Part shown: in pieces, positions 7,595 through 16,769 of the stretch
How the letters are laid out: each line of letters begins with the position of its first letter
Position numbering within the stretch: the stretch's first letter is position 1
Assembly (NCBI GenBank): GCA_944393465.1
Contig: CALYAG010000013.1
Coordinates: 1 to 53,045 of the forward strand
DNA length: 53,045 bases
Source: an uncultured Clostridia bacterium
Lineage (GTDB): Bacteria; Bacillota; Clostridia; TANB77; CAG-508
Direction of reading: 5' to 3'
Notes under the pieces: generated by a model
Seen by the model: only the letters and a program-made list of their open reading frames with translations
Told to the model about the DNA's origin: nothing
The model's database searches: none
Made by a program: the position numbers and the translations under genes

Positions 7595-8305
7595 TTAACT
7601 TTTTTCTTGGTCTAACAACTCTTTTGCCAAACTTTTTTCTTCTTCATTTAATAAGTCTGGTCTTTTTAAATATGTTATTTTTAATGATTGTTCTTTTCTC
7701 CAATCATCTATTTTTTGATGATTACCTGAAAGTAAAACATCAGGAACTCTTTTGCCATTGAATACTTCTGGTCTAGTATATTGAGGATATTCTAATAGGT
7801 TTGAGCTAAATGATTCTTCTTTTGTAGAATCTTCACTTAAAACCCCATCTACATATCTACTAACGCTATCTATAAGCACCATTGCTGGTAGCTCTCCACC
7901 AGTAAGTACATAGTCGCCTATTGAAATTTCTTCATCTACTATTTCATCTAATACTCTTTGGTCTATTCCTTCGTAATGTCCACATAGCAAAACTAAATGA
8001 TTTTCTTTTGAAAGTTCTTTTACTTTAGATTGATTTAATACTTTTCCTTTTGGTGATAAGTATATTACTTTTGCATTTTCATCTTTTATTGATTTATATG
8101 CTGAATATACTACATCAGGCTTTATAACCATTCCAGCTCCACCACCATATGGTGTGTCATCAACATGTTTGTGCTTGTCTTCTGAGAAATCTCTAATATT
8201 TATTAAGTTAATATCTATTAGATTTTGCTTAGAAGCTCTGTCAATTATGCTGTGTTTGATTGGTTCAAACATTTCTGGAAATAAGGTCAAGATACTGAAT
8301 TTCAT
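7595..8305 (-). CDS. trmD: tRNA (guanine-N1)-methyltransferase
   Basis: TrmD methylates G37 next to the anticodon using S-adenosylmethionine and so guards against +1 frameshifting. The 236-residue product shows the N-terminal ILTLFPEMFEPI, DDTPYGGGAGMV, the SAM-binding trefoil-knot segments LLCGHYEGIDQRV and IGDYVLTGGELPAM, and the C-terminal RPEVFNGKRVPDVLLSGNH. It is full length. It lies between rimM and rplS in the standard Firmicute order. Confidence 0.97.
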   Translation of the reverse strand: MKFSILTLFPEMFEPIKHSIIDRASKQNLIDINLINIRDFSEDKHKHVDDTPYGGGAGMVIKPDVVYSAYKSIKDENAKVIYLSPKGKVLNQSKVKELSKENHLVLLCGHYEGIDQRVLDEIVDEEISIGDYVLTGGELPAMVLIDSVSRYVDGVLSEDSTKEESFSSNLLEYPQYTRPEVFNGKRVPDVLLSGNHQKIDDWRKEQSLKITYLKRPDLLNEEEKSLAKELLDQEKS

Positions 8306-8395
8306 CTAAATTTCCTTTCTAATTATTACTCTTTTTAAAATTTTAATTAATCATAAACTATAATTAAATCTTTTAAAAAGCTGATTTTAAACTTT

Positions 8396-8887
8396 TTATA
8401 AAAGTCCCTTTAATATGTGAACTATTACTTTTTCATTTTGCAAATCTACTTGCTTTATTACATCTTTGATTGCTGGAAGTAATACTTCTTTTCCTTCTAA
8501 GGTTTTTACAGTATAAATATCATTGGCTCCAGTATTGTATATGTCTACTATTTTGCCTAGCAAATTTCCTTCATCTGTATAAACATCTAATCCAACTAAA
8601 TCTGCTATGTAATATGTGCCTGCTGGAAGTTCTTTTGGGTTTCTCATTACTTGTATAATGCTACCACGTAAGTTTTCAGCATCTGTCATATTATCTATGC
8701 CTTTTAGTTTAAGAATCAAGACATTTTTTTGAAGTCTGGAATGTTCTACTAGCATTTCTAGATTACCAACATATATTTTATTACCTTTTTTAAAATTGCT
8801 AATATTTTCGGTATATAACGCAACTTTTACTTCGCCTTTTATTCCAAAAGTATTAACTATTTTGCCAACTTCAAATTTTTCCTGCAT
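8396..8887 (-). CDS. rimM: 16S rRNA processing / 30S maturation factor RimM
   Basis: RimM binds S19 and helps mature the 30S head. The 163-residue product starts MQEKFEVGKIVNTFGIKGE, the usual RimM opening, has the N-terminal beta-barrel and then the PRC-barrel (YYIADLVGLDVYTDEG..LGKIVDI...VLLPAI). The chosen ATG (8887) has AAAGAGG upstream. A longer reading frame reaches an ATG at 8944 but has no ribosome site there and adds residues without family match. It is the partner of trmD in the same transcript. Confidence 0.93.
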   Translation of the reverse strand: MQEKFEVGKIVNTFGIKGEVKVALYTENISNFKKGNKIYVGNLEMLVEHSRLQKNVLILKLKGIDNMTDAENLRGSIIQVMRNPKELPAGTYYIADLVGLDVYTDEGNLLGKIVDIYNTGANDIYTVKTLEGKEVLLPAIKDVIKQVDLQNEKVIVHILKGLL

Positions 8888-8994
8888 TTTAACCTCTTTC
8901 ACTTTAAGCTTTTGACTCTCCAAAGTAATTTTATCCTCAAGCATATTTTAAATTGTAATTAATAATCGTTTTTATATACTTAAGCTAAGTTAAA

Positions 8995-9261
8995 CTACCT
9001 TTGGCTTCTGCGGCCTTCACCTTTTTTGTATTTAAAAGGAAATACTACTTCTACTCTTCTTCCTTCTTTTGCTCCTAAGGCTTTGCATAGTGCTTTTATA
9101 GCTTTTGCTACTCTGCCTTGTCTGCCTATTAATTTGCCTTCTTCATCTTGTGCAACTGTTACATAATAGTAATCTGTTCCATTTTCTTCTTTATGGTCTA
9201 TTGAAATTGCTTTTTTATTTTCAATTAGATTATCTATTATTGTTTTTAATACTTCTTCCAT
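8995..9261 (-). CDS. khpA: KH-domain RNA-binding protein KhpA
   Basis: This 88-residue protein is a single KH domain with the GxxG loop in KLIGRQGRVAKAIKALC. KhpA forms a complex with KhpB/Jag and affects RNA turnover and cell elongation in Gram-positives. The C-terminus is basic (KYKKGEGRRSQR). The position between rpsP and rimM is the conserved one. Confidence 0.92.
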   Translation of the reverse strand: MEEVLKTIIDNLIENKKAISIDHKEENGTDYYYVTVAQDEEGKLIGRQGRVAKAIKALCKALGAKEGRRVEVVFPFKYKKGEGRRSQR

Positions 9262-9292
9262 CTAATTATCCTTTCAATCTTCTTATAACTAA

Positions 9293-9526
9293 TTATTTTG
9301 CTTTAGCAATTAGTGCTTTTACTGTATCTGTAGGTTTTGCTCCGTTTTTTATCCATTTTTCTGTTTTTTCTTTATCAAGAACTATTGTAGATGGTTTTGT
9401 CATTGGATCATATGTTCCAATTTGTTCAATTATTTTTCCATCTCTAGCAACTCTTGAATCAGCTACAACAATGTGATAGAAAGGTGCTTTTTTTGCTCCT
9501 ACTCTTTGTAATCTTATTTTTACCAT
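9293..9526 (-). CDS. rpsP: 30S ribosomal protein S16
   Basis: The 77-residue product begins [25 protein letters not shown] and continues with [15 protein letters not shown], both diagnostic of S16. It has a strong AGGAGGTG site. It sits between ffh and khpA as in most Firmicutes. Confidence 0.97.
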   Translation of the reverse strand: MVKIRLQRVGAKKAPFYHIVVADSRVARDGKIIEQIGTYDPMTKPSTIVLDKEKTEKWIKNGAKPTDTVKALIAKAK

Positions 9527-9704
9527 AGTATCACCTCCTAGAGTTTGAGATAATTATTTCTTACTTTTTTGCTTTTATGCAAATTAGTTTGAATAAATTA
9601 TCAAAATGTATTTATATAAAGTTAAAAACTTAATATCTAATTGATTATGTTTCAATATATTCTTTTATTTTTTTTATATTTTTTATATTTTAGAATATAT
9701 AAGT

Positions 9705-11087
9705 CTATTTGAGTTTATTTTCAAGTTCTTGTAGTTCTTCTTCAGACATTTTGTCTAAATTTAAGCCCTTCATCATTTTTTTCATTCTTGGGTCTAATGA
9801 ACCATTTTTCATTTTTTTCATCATGCTTTGTGTTAATTCAAACGACTTCATAAATTTGTTTATGTCTTGAACCTGAGTACCACTACCTTTTGCAATTCTA
9901 AGTCTTCTTGATGCATTAAGTAGTTTTGGATTTTCTCTTTCTTCATTTGTCATTGAACTAATTATGGCTTCTATTCTTGTAAATTCTTTGTCGTCAACAT
10001 TGACATTTAGCTTGTTCATGCCAGGTATCATTTTAAGAATTGATGAAAATGAGCCCATTTTTTTGACTTGTTTTAATTGAGCTAAGTAGTCGTTTAAATC
10101 TAAGTCCTTGTTTTTTCTTAATTTCTTTTCTAGCTTTTCTGCTTCTTCTCTGTCAAATGCTTCTTCTGCCTGCTCAATTATTGAAAGTACGTCACCCATG
10201 CCAAGTATTCTTGATGCCATTCTGTCTGGATGAAATTCTTCAATTTCGTTTAATTTTTCACCAGTTCCTACATATTTGATTGGTTTACCTGTAACTTTTT
10301 TAACAGATATTGCTGCACCACCACGTGCATCACCATCAAGTTTGGTTAGTATAACTCCATCTATGCCTAAGTCTTCATTGAACTTGCTAGCTACATTTAC
10401 AGCCTCTTGACCTGTCATTGAATCAACAACAAGTAAAATTTCATGTGGCTTAACATTTGATTTAATGTCCTTTAGCTCTTGCATTAATGTTTCATCTATT
10501 TGAAGTCTACCTGCTGTATCTAGTATGACCACATCATTTAGCTTGCTTATAGCTATTTCTTTAGCTTGTTTTGCTATTTTTACCACATTTTTTTCTGACT
10601 CATTTGCATAAACAGGAATTCCTAGCTCTCCTCCTACAACTTGAAGTTGCTTTATAGCAGCTGGCCTGTATACGTCACAAGCAACAAGAAGTGGCTTTTT
10701 GCCTTGCTTACGTAAAAGATTTGCAAGTTTACCTGCTGTGGTAGTTTTACCAGAACCTTGAAGACCAACTAACATTATGACTGTTGGTGGATTTGGTGAA
10801 AAAGCTATTTTACTATCTGTGCCGCCTAAAAGGTCTACTAACTCATCTTTTACTATTTTTACAACTTGTTGACCTGGAGTTAAAGATTTAAGTACATCTT
10901 GACCTAAGGCTTTATCATGAATTGAGTTAATGAATTCTTTTACTACTTTGTAGTTAACATCCGCTTCTAGTAATGCGAGCTTAACTTCACGTAGCATTTC
11001 ATTTAACTCTGATTCTGTTATTCTAGCTTTTCCTCTAAGCTTTTTTGTGAAAGCTTGTAGCTTTTCTGATAAACCTTCAAAAGCCAT
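9705..11087 (-). CDS. ffh: Signal recognition particle GTPase
   Basis: Ffh binds signal sequences and 4.5S/SRP RNA and targets membrane and secreted proteins to FtsY and SecYEG. The 460 residues comprise the N domain (about 1-90), the G domain with G1 GLQGSGKTT (about residue 107), DTAGRLQ and TKLDGDARGG, and the Met-rich M domain ending LNLDKMSEEELQELENKLK. It is full length. ylxM lies directly upstream on the same strand, its usual partner; rpsP follows after 178 AT-rich bases. The SRP RNA gene is not in this window. Confidence 0.98.
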   Translation of the reverse strand: MAFEGLSEKLQAFTKKLRGKARITESELNEMLREVKLALLEADVNYKVVKEFINSIHDKALGQDVLKSLTPGQQVVKIVKDELVDLLGGTDSKIAFSPNPPTVIMLVGLQGSGKTTTAGKLANLLRKQGKKPLLVACDVYRPAAIKQLQVVGGELGIPVYANESEKNVVKIAKQAKEIAISKLNDVVILDTAGRLQIDETLMQELKDIKSNVKPHEILLVVDSMTGQEAVNVASKFNEDLGIDGVILTKLDGDARGGAAISVKKVTGKPIKYVGTGEKLNEIEEFHPDRMASRILGMGDVLSIIEQAEEAFDREEAEKLEKKLRKNKDLDLNDYLAQLKQVKKMGSFSSILKMIPGMNKLNVNVDDKEFTRIEAIISSMTNEERENPKLLNASRRLRIAKGSGTQVQDINKFMKSFELTQSMMKKMKNGSLDPRMKKMMKGLNLDKMSEEELQELENKLK

Positions 11088-11191
11088 TACTTAAATCCTC
11101 CTTTTTGAAAAAATATTTTAATTTTTTAAGCATAAACTTTTTTATAAATTTATGTTAAAATTCATAAAAATTTATGTTAAAACCATTTTGT

Positions 11192-11539
11192 TTAAACTAA
11201 AACGCTTAATTCTTTTTGCACTTCGTTTAATATTTTTTCAATTTTTTTGTCTGATGAATTGTCTTGTATTTCACTTAGTTGTGATAATATTGTTTGAATT
11301 TGTTTTTCTTGTTTTTGTATTTTTTTCATGATGCCTAACTTTTCTTCATATTCGAAGAGTTTGTTTTCTCCTTTCAATAATAAGTCTCTTACGCCTTGCC
11401 TAGATATATGATGGTTTTCTGCTATTTCAGCCAAAGACAAATCATTATTATAGTAGTCAATTAAAGCACTGTATTGCTTTTTTGTTAATAATTTGCCATA
11501 AATTTGACATAGCATACTTATTTGTATATGTTTATCCAT
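11192..11539 (-). CDS. ylxM: YlxM-like helix-turn-helix protein (UPF0122)
   Basis: YlxM is a small winged/HTH protein almost always upstream of ffh and linked to SRP function. The 115-residue product begins MDKHIQISMLCQIYGKLLTKKQ and contains the sigma-70 region 4-like HTH LSLAEIAENHHISRQGVRDLL, then a coiled-coil tail. The start is set at 11539 because GAAAGGA lies seven bases upstream and this gives the usual family length. The reading frame is open further up, but that part crosses the gene's own promoter. Confidence 0.9.
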   Translation of the reverse strand: MDKHIQISMLCQIYGKLLTKKQYSALIDYYNNDLSLAEIAENHHISRQGVRDLLLKGENKLFEYEEKLGIMKKIQKQEKQIQTILSQLSEIQDNSSDKKIEKILNEVQKELSVLV

Positions 11540-11642
11540 AATATTCCTTTCAATTTTACACTGTAATGTTTTTTGCGTATGAGCTTTATTAAAATATATA
11601 CTTTGATTTTTTAATTTTTCAAAGCACGTGTAAAACATATAT

Positions 11643-11671
11643 ACTTTACACCATTTTTGCTCATTTGTCAA
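11643..11671 (-). promoter_or_regulatory. ylxM-ffh promoter
   Basis: TTGACA (11666-11671), 17 bases, TAAAGT (11643-11648) on the minus strand. It lies back to back with the rlmH promoter, its -35 only five bases from the rlmH -35. Confidence 0.65.
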
Positions 11672-11676
11672 GTGGT

Positions 11677-11705
11677 TTGAAGGATTTTTATTTTTATGGT
11701 ATAAT
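11677..11705 (+). promoter_or_regulatory. rlmH promoter
   Basis: TTGAAG (11677-11682), 17 bases, perfect TATAAT (11700-11705). The leader is about 80 bases and ends in GCAAGGAGG before the ATG. Confidence 0.7.
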
Positions 11706-11793
11706 AAAAATGTTACTATTCACAGTTTAATGTCTGTTTTTGAAGCTACAATATATGTTCCAGAGCTTTTAGCGAGCGGAGCAAGGAGGTTTT

Positions 11794-12273
11794 ATGGTCC
11801 ATATTAATATAGTTTGTGTTGGAAAAATAAAGGAGCAATATTTAAAAGACGCTATAAATGAATATAGCAAAAGGCTTTCTAGATATTGCAATTTAAGTTT
11901 TACAGAATTGCCCGATAAAAAAATACCGGATAAAGCAAATTCTAGTCTTGAAGCTCAAGTTATAAATGCGGAAAGTGATGATATTATTTCTCATCTTTCT
12001 AGTGATTGCTATAATATTTGCTTAGATTTAAAGGGTAAAGAATTATCTTCTCCTGAGTTTGCAAATAAGCTAAACAATATTCAGCAAATTAATAGTACAA
12101 TTAATTTTGTTATTGGAGGATCACTAGGGTTTAATGATAAAGTTAGAAATAAATGTAAAGAATCAATTTGTTTCTCAAAAATGACTTTTCCACATCAATT
12201 GATAAGAATATTTTTGCTTGAACAAATATACAGAGCTTTTAAAATTAATAATAATGAAACTTATCATAAATAA
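11794..12273 (+). CDS. rlmH: 23S rRNA (pseudouridine-1915-N3)-methyltransferase
   Basis: RlmH methylates pseudouridine 1915 in helix 69 of assembled 70S ribosomes. The 159-residue length, the start MVHINIVCVGKIKEQYLKDAI, the SAM knot sequence INFVIGGSLGFNDKV and the C-terminal FPHQLIRIFLLEQIYRAFKI with the final YHK are all diagnostic. It has AAGGAGG and its own promoter, and is transcribed opposite to its neighbours. Confidence 0.97.
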   Translation: MVHINIVCVGKIKEQYLKDAINEYSKRLSRYCNLSFTELPDKKIPDKANSSLEAQVINAESDDIISHLSSDCYNICLDLKGKELSSPEFANKLNNIQQINSTINFVIGGSLGFNDKVRNKCKESICFSKMTFPHQLIRIFLLEQIYRAFKINNNETYHK

Positions 12274-12538
12274 TTAATGAAAATTTTATTGCAGACTATA
12301 TCTCTTTTATAATATTCTTTATTTTGTTCGCAATAATTTTTGATATAATTATTTTTACTATATAAAATATTGAAATAAATAGTATTAAATAATATAAATA
12401 AATCATAGTTTTTCCTTTACTTTAAAATATTAGAAATTAATTCTCTCTTTTTGCATTTTAAAATATTAGAGATATTAAATTATGTATGTAATATTTTTAT
12501 TTTATAGGAAAAGTTTGATTTTCCTATGCAATAAATAA
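12274..12538. other. Non-coding AT-rich gap
   Basis: No convincing ORF. It contains a near-exact 15-base direct repeat (TTTAAAATATTAGA around 12421 and 12459) and a 9-base-arm hairpin ATAGGAAAA/TTTTCCTAT at 12504-12527. Neither has an obvious function. Confidence 0.5.
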
Positions 12539-12590
12539 CACTTAACATATTAGCATTTTTGCCATAATATGTCAAGTGCTTTATTTTATT
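12539..12590. terminator. Terminator between rlmH and the SOD-like gene
   Basis: CACTTAACATATTAGC pairs with its near-complement ending ATAATATGTCAAGTG (12539-12578, one mismatch). On the plus strand CTTTATTTTATTTTA follows. It is best as an rlmH terminator and may serve the convergent SOD-like gene as well. Confidence 0.6.
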
Positions 12591-13032
12591 TTATAATACC
12601 GCAAGCTATTTTTTCTCCTGAATTTCCAGAAGGCTGGCTTGTAAAGTCATCTGGCATACTATGAATTACCACAGCCTTACCTATTACTTCTTTCAAGGTA
12701 AATCTATCTGTTAAAACATTCATATATGCGTAACCTTTATTTTCAAATAATGGTGGTAAGTCTCCTGCGTGATGAGGATGATTGCAATTTCCCGGATTAT
12801 AATGTGCTAGTGTATTTGCAAATTCATCATTTTTGTTTCCCGTACAAGAACTTCCTTCGTGTATGTGAAATCCAAATATTCTTTTATTACATTTACCTAT
12901 TGTTGTTGGTAAATTATATATTTTTGCAGTTATTAGCACACCTCTTCCAGTTTGTCTAAAAGTTACAGTTCCTCTAATTCTGGGATATTTTTTTCCACCT
13001 CTTATTTCAGCTCTTGCTATATTTAGTAACAT
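12586..13032 (-). CDS. Cu/Zn superoxide dismutase family protein, no signal peptide
   Basis: The 148-residue product carries the full metal site of the Cu/Zn SOD family: FGFHIHEG (two Cu His), AHYNP (bridging His), NHPHHAGDL (Zn His and Asp), and VVIHSMPDD (last Cu His). It also has the disulfide cysteines SCTG and ACGII. It could therefore dismutate superoxide. Bacterial SodC is normally exported, but this one starts MLLNIARAEIRGGKKYP with no signal peptide. The ATG at 13032 is preceded by TAGGAGGAG, so a longer start upstream is not needed. It may be cytosolic, or one of the family members with an altered role; enzyme activity is inferred only. Confidence 0.85.
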   Translation of the reverse strand: MLLNIARAEIRGGKKYPRIRGTVTFRQTGRGVLITAKIYNLPTTIGKCNKRIFGFHIHEGSSCTGNKNDEFANTLAHYNPGNCNHPHHAGDLPPLFENKGYAYMNVLTDRFTLKEVIGKAVVIHSMPDDFTSQPSGNSGEKIACGIIK

Positions 13033-13150
13033 AAAAACTCCTCCTAATATTATTATATGAAGATTGAGTTTTGCTGTTACTAGCCCCAAATTAGGCAATG
13101 AAAAAATAAGCAAAATATTTGATTTTAATTATATTTTTAATTAAAGGAAA

Positions 13151-13177
13151 AGCCTTACTGGAAATACCAGTAAGGCT
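13151..13177 (-). terminator. Terminator of the beta-CASP nuclease gene
   Basis: Perfect 11-base arms AGCCTTACTGG and CCAGTAAGGCT around a 5-base loop, followed on the minus strand by TTTTCCTTT. It is 46 bases after the stop codon at 13223. Confidence 0.85.
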
Positions 13178-13222
13178 AGGGTTAGGTGCTTAATTAAAAT
13201 GCTTCAAATTCTTACTTTTTTG

Positions 13223-14665
13223 TTACAAATACTTTGTGCTCATTGTTTTTACGACCCCATAGGCATTTACTCTAAACAAATACCTACTGTCAAAAATACC
13301 TACTGCTTTAGGCTTGACCTCCTTTACAATTCTACTTGCCAGCATATCCTTGCTCTTTTCCTCGCCGTGAGTTACCAAGACAAGTTTTAAATGACGGAAT
13401 TCTTTTAGGAAACGGATAATTTCATCGGCTTTGGCATGTGCAGAAAGCTCGTTGGTGTATTCTACCATGCTGTTTTTTTCCAGCACGAGTCCTCCAACTT
13501 CTACCGTTCCACCTTCTTTTGCTATTTTAAGCTTTCCACCTAAAGTATCTGGAGATGTATATCCTGTAAAGTGAATCATAGAGTTTTTGCGCTTTATATA
13601 CTCTGGGATATACAACTGAGCAGGTCCATAGTTTCCCATACCAGATGTTGTAAGAATGATTTTCTTATCTGTGCTATACAAAACTTTATCTCTTGTAGTT
13701 TTATCTACAAAAGTAAGGTTTTTGGGGAGAAAATCAATCATATTTGGCTTAATATGCAATTTACCACCTGTAAACAAGTTAGTATAATTGATTGCCAATT
13801 TGCCATCTAAGTAGATTGGAATATTAACATCCAATTCTCTCATTGTTTGAAGTTCCCTTAAGACATAAAGTATTTCTTGAGACCTTCCCAAAGAAAAAAT
13901 GGGTGAAACTACAGTTCCTCCGTCATAAAGGCATCTAAGGATATTTTCCTCATAACACTTGTGGATTTCATTAGAATCCATATAACCATATGTGGACTCT
14001 GTAATAACAATCAGGTTCAAATCTTTTACCCATTGCGGCAAATCTACTAAGTCCAAAAACATATTTTTGTAATTGTAGTCTCCCAAGAAAAGCAAGTTAA
14101 TATCTTCCTTTTCAGGATAACTAATTTGGACAAGTATAATTGCTGCTCCAATAAGGTGTCCGTTGTTGAAATAGGTAACTTTAATATGATCACCTATTTG
14201 TTCTGTTTTTTCAAAGATGCAAGTCTTAGACTGATTTAAGACTTTTTCCACATCCGTTTCGGAATAAAGCACTTTTTCATTTTTTCTTTTGGCAATATCC
14301 CGAAGGCATTTTTGTGAATCATTTAATGCCAAAGGCAAAAGCACTCTAGTATCTTCGGACATATAAATGTTTCCTTTGAATCCTCCTTTTGTTAAAAGTG
14401 GAAGCCGACCTGTATGGTCTACATGATTGTGAGTAACCAAACAAAAACTAATATCTTCAGGGTTGAAGAAAAGCTTTTTGTTTAGGTCGTCAGCAGTTTT
14501 GCCATGTATAAAACTACACTCTTCCTTTCCTTGATGAAGTCCACAGTCAACCAAAAACTTAGTTTTTGTATCATTGGGAAATCTTACATTCTCAAGATGA
14601 CAAGAACCAGTCACGTTTGAGCAGTCTGTGCTGAGGTCTACGTAAAAATTTTCTTTTGAGCCCAT
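13223..14665 (-). CDS. Metallo-beta-lactamase/beta-CASP family nuclease
   Basis: This 480-residue protein belongs to the RNA-processing beta-CASP group (RNase J/CPSF73/YsH1 relatives). Motifs in order: SCHLENV... DCGLHQG, motif 2 THNHVDHTG, a GDYN segment, the ESTYG and SPIFSLGRSQE segments of the beta-CASP insertion, TTSGMGNYGPA, FTGYTSPDTLGG and SAHAKADEI. All zinc ligands seem present, so it should be an active RNA or DNA hydrolase; the substrate is unknown. Its own promoter and terminator frame it as a single transcript. Codon use is visibly richer in G+C than in the flanking genes, suggesting later acquisition. Confidence 0.88.
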   Translation of the reverse strand: MGSKENFYVDLSTDCSNVTGSCHLENVRFPNDTKTKFLVDCGLHQGKEECSFIHGKTADDLNKKLFFNPEDISFCLVTHNHVDHTGRLPLLTKGGFKGNIYMSEDTRVLLPLALNDSQKCLRDIAKRKNEKVLYSETDVEKVLNQSKTCIFEKTEQIGDHIKVTYFNNGHLIGAAIILVQISYPEKEDINLLFLGDYNYKNMFLDLVDLPQWVKDLNLIVITESTYGYMDSNEIHKCYEENILRCLYDGGTVVSPIFSLGRSQEILYVLRELQTMRELDVNIPIYLDGKLAINYTNLFTGGKLHIKPNMIDFLPKNLTFVDKTTRDKVLYSTDKKIILTTSGMGNYGPAQLYIPEYIKRKNSMIHFTGYTSPDTLGGKLKIAKEGGTVEVGGLVLEKNSMVEYTNELSAHAKADEIIRFLKEFRHLKLVLVTHGEEKSKDMLASRIVKEVKPKAVGIFDSRYLFRVNAYGVVKTMSTKYL

Positions 14666-14717
14666 AGTTTTTCCTCCTAGAATGAAGTCTTTCTAGTGCA
14701 ATTAAAAACCTATTCAC

Positions 14718-14746
14718 ATTATATTACAATTTTATTTAATATACAA
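14718..14746 (-). promoter_or_regulatory. Promoter of the beta-CASP nuclease gene
   Basis: TTGTAT (14741-14746), 17 bases, TATAAT (14718-14723) on the minus strand. Confidence 0.6.
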
Positions 14747-14844
14747 TGATTTTGTCGAAATTTATAAAAATTGTGTGAATTTTAAGTGAAAATGTCTCAT
14801 GTTTTATTGATAGAAATTTATAAAAATTAAATACAATTTAGTTA

Positions 14845-16626
14845 CTAATTAATTACATCATTTATTGTATTTAAAATTTTTATACTTGGTATTTCATCTA
14901 CTGGAACTTCTAATATATTTTTATCCAAAACAACAAACTGCGCTTTTTTGCCTTCTTCAATGCTTCCCTTTTTTTCTTCTTCAAAATAACTATAAGCTGC
15001 ATTTATTGTAACACCTTTTAGCGCATCATACACAGATATTCTTTCGTCTTTTCCCAATATTTTTCCGCTTTTAGTTTGTCTTTTTACTGCACACCAAATT
15101 GTTTCTAACATATTAGGCCTTATTATTGGTGAATCTTGATGAAGTGTAAAAATCATATTATTATCTACCGCTTCTTTTACTGGACTTATTCTACTTGCTC
15201 TTTTGATTCCAAAGTTTTTTAAATGCACATCTCCCCAGTAATAAACATGTGCCACGAAAAATGATGGAATTGCCCCTATTTCTTTTGCTTTAAGTAAATC
15301 TTCTTTTGAAATAAGTTGTGCATGAATTATAACTGGTCTTAAATCTTTGATTTTTTGCACATTGTTATTATTTAATTTCTTTTCTTGTTGCTCATATTCT
15401 TGCATTTGTATGTTTTCTTGTTTTTGATAGTTTGGTTCATTTTCTTCGCATTCTAGCAATGCTTTTATATATTCTTCAGCTGCTGCATCTCCATTGCAAT
15501 GAGCTAGTATTTGCAAATCATTTTCTTTTGCATACTCTATGTTTCTTACTATATCATCGTATTTCATTGCAGGATAACCTTTGTAATCTTCTTTATTTTC
15601 AATTGTATTCTGTTTTTCAGATTCGTATGGTTCTTTCATCCAAGCTGTTCTTCCTTGTGGCGACCCATCAAGAATCATTTTTATTCCTTGAATTTTGAAA
15701 TGATTGTTGCACTTTTTATACGAGTTTGGAAAAGTATGAGCATATTCTTTAATACTATCATAATCTGGATAGCCAACAACGTCTAATTTTAATTTGTTTT
15801 GTTTAATTAATTCTTTGTAAATATTTAATAATTCCTTTGACATATATCCTTCTTGCAAAGTTGTTATGCCATAAGATAAATATTCATCTTGTGCTTTTTC
15901 ATAAGCTTTAAGTAATTTGTCCATACTTGGCATAGGTACTTGTTTTTGATAATTTACAAATGCAGTTTCTTCTAAATAGCCAGTTAGCTTTCCATATTTA
16001 ATTTCTATTTTTCCGCCTTCTGGAGAAGGAGTATTTTCATTTATATTTAATATTTCTAGTGCTTTTTTATTAAATACACCCATATGTCCTGATTTATGTT
16101 TTAGAACAACTGGATTGTTTATATTTAAAGTGTCTAAAAAGTTTATATTTGGATGCCTCTGTTCTTTCAAAATATTGTTATCATAACCATTTGCAATAAT
16201 CCATTCATCGTCTGCTATGTTATTTTTTGCTTTATATTCTAAAATTTTGTTTTTTATCTCTTCAAATGATGTACACTCATTTAAGTCTACTTCTAAAAAA
16301 GAATTTGCTACAGCTGAAAAATGACTATGTGAATCAATAAAACTAGGAAGGATTGTTTTTCCTTCCATGTTTATTACTTTTGTATCTTCTTCTTTTAATT
16401 TTAATATTTCTTCGTTTGTTCCTACTTTTTGTATTATTCCATTTTCATAGCATAGCGCTTGATGATATTTTACTTTTTTTATTTTGCTACTATTTATTGT
16501 ATTATTAGACTGCGTTGTACAATCTATTAAACTACTTTTTGTTTTAACTTCTAATGGCTTTGATATAATTTCATCTTTTTTACTCATTGTAATTATATTG
16601 GCATTATAAATAATAGTTTTCAACAT
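14845..16626 (-). CDS. YtcJ-like amidohydrolase
   Basis: The 593-residue product is a metal-dependent amidohydrolase of the amidohydrolase-3 type (PF07969). Seen: an N-terminal beta sandwich (IIYNANIITM), the metal motif FIDSHSHFSAV, LQEGYM, ILAHCNGDAA, VIIHAQLI and FTLHQDSPI with the catalytic Asp. The C-terminal GSIEEGKKAQFVVLDKNIL is the usual closing stretch. The substrate cannot be told; relatives act on N-substituted amino acids or formamides. A low-complexity Asn/Gln/Lys segment lies near residues 400-420. The ATG at 16626 has AAAGGTGG upstream; the GTG nine bases earlier overlaps that site. Confidence 0.88.
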   Translation of the reverse strand: MLKTIIYNANIITMSKKDEIISKPLEVKTKSSLIDCTTQSNNTINSSKIKKVKYHQALCYENGIIQKVGTNEEILKLKEEDTKVINMEGKTILPSFIDSHSHFSAVANSFLEVDLNECTSFEEIKNKILEYKAKNNIADDEWIIANGYDNNILKEQRHPNINFLDTLNINNPVVLKHKSGHMGVFNKKALEILNINENTPSPEGGKIEIKYGKLTGYLEETAFVNYQKQVPMPSMDKLLKAYEKAQDEYLSYGITTLQEGYMSKELLNIYKELIKQNKLKLDVVGYPDYDSIKEYAHTFPNSYKKCNNHFKIQGIKMILDGSPQGRTAWMKEPYESEKQNTIENKEDYKGYPAMKYDDIVRNIEYAKENDLQILAHCNGDAAAEEYIKALLECEENEPNYQKQENIQMQEYEQQEKKLNNNNVQKIKDLRPVIIHAQLISKEDLLKAKEIGAIPSFFVAHVYYWGDVHLKNFGIKRASRISPVKEAVDNNMIFTLHQDSPIIRPNMLETIWCAVKRQTKSGKILGKDERISVYDALKGVTINAAYSYFEEEKKGSIEEGKKAQFVVLDKNILEVPVDEIPSIKILNTINDVIN

Positions 16627-16769
16627 TCTCTCCACCTTTATTAATAATTTTTTAATTAACTTAATGTTTTTTTCAAAAGTGATTTTCTCTTTTTTTACTT
16701 ATATCTCTCACTTTTTGCTTTTCTTTATTATTTCCTATTAATGCTTTTTATATTACAATATTTTATTTG

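Noticed and set aside
8888..8944. Extended N-terminus for RimM
   Set aside because: No ribosome site at the upstream ATG and residues do not fit the family start.
9105..9476. Long plus-strand ORF of 123 codons over khpA-rpsP
   Set aside because: Shadow frame of two confirmed genes; Leu/Phe-rich, no ribosome site.
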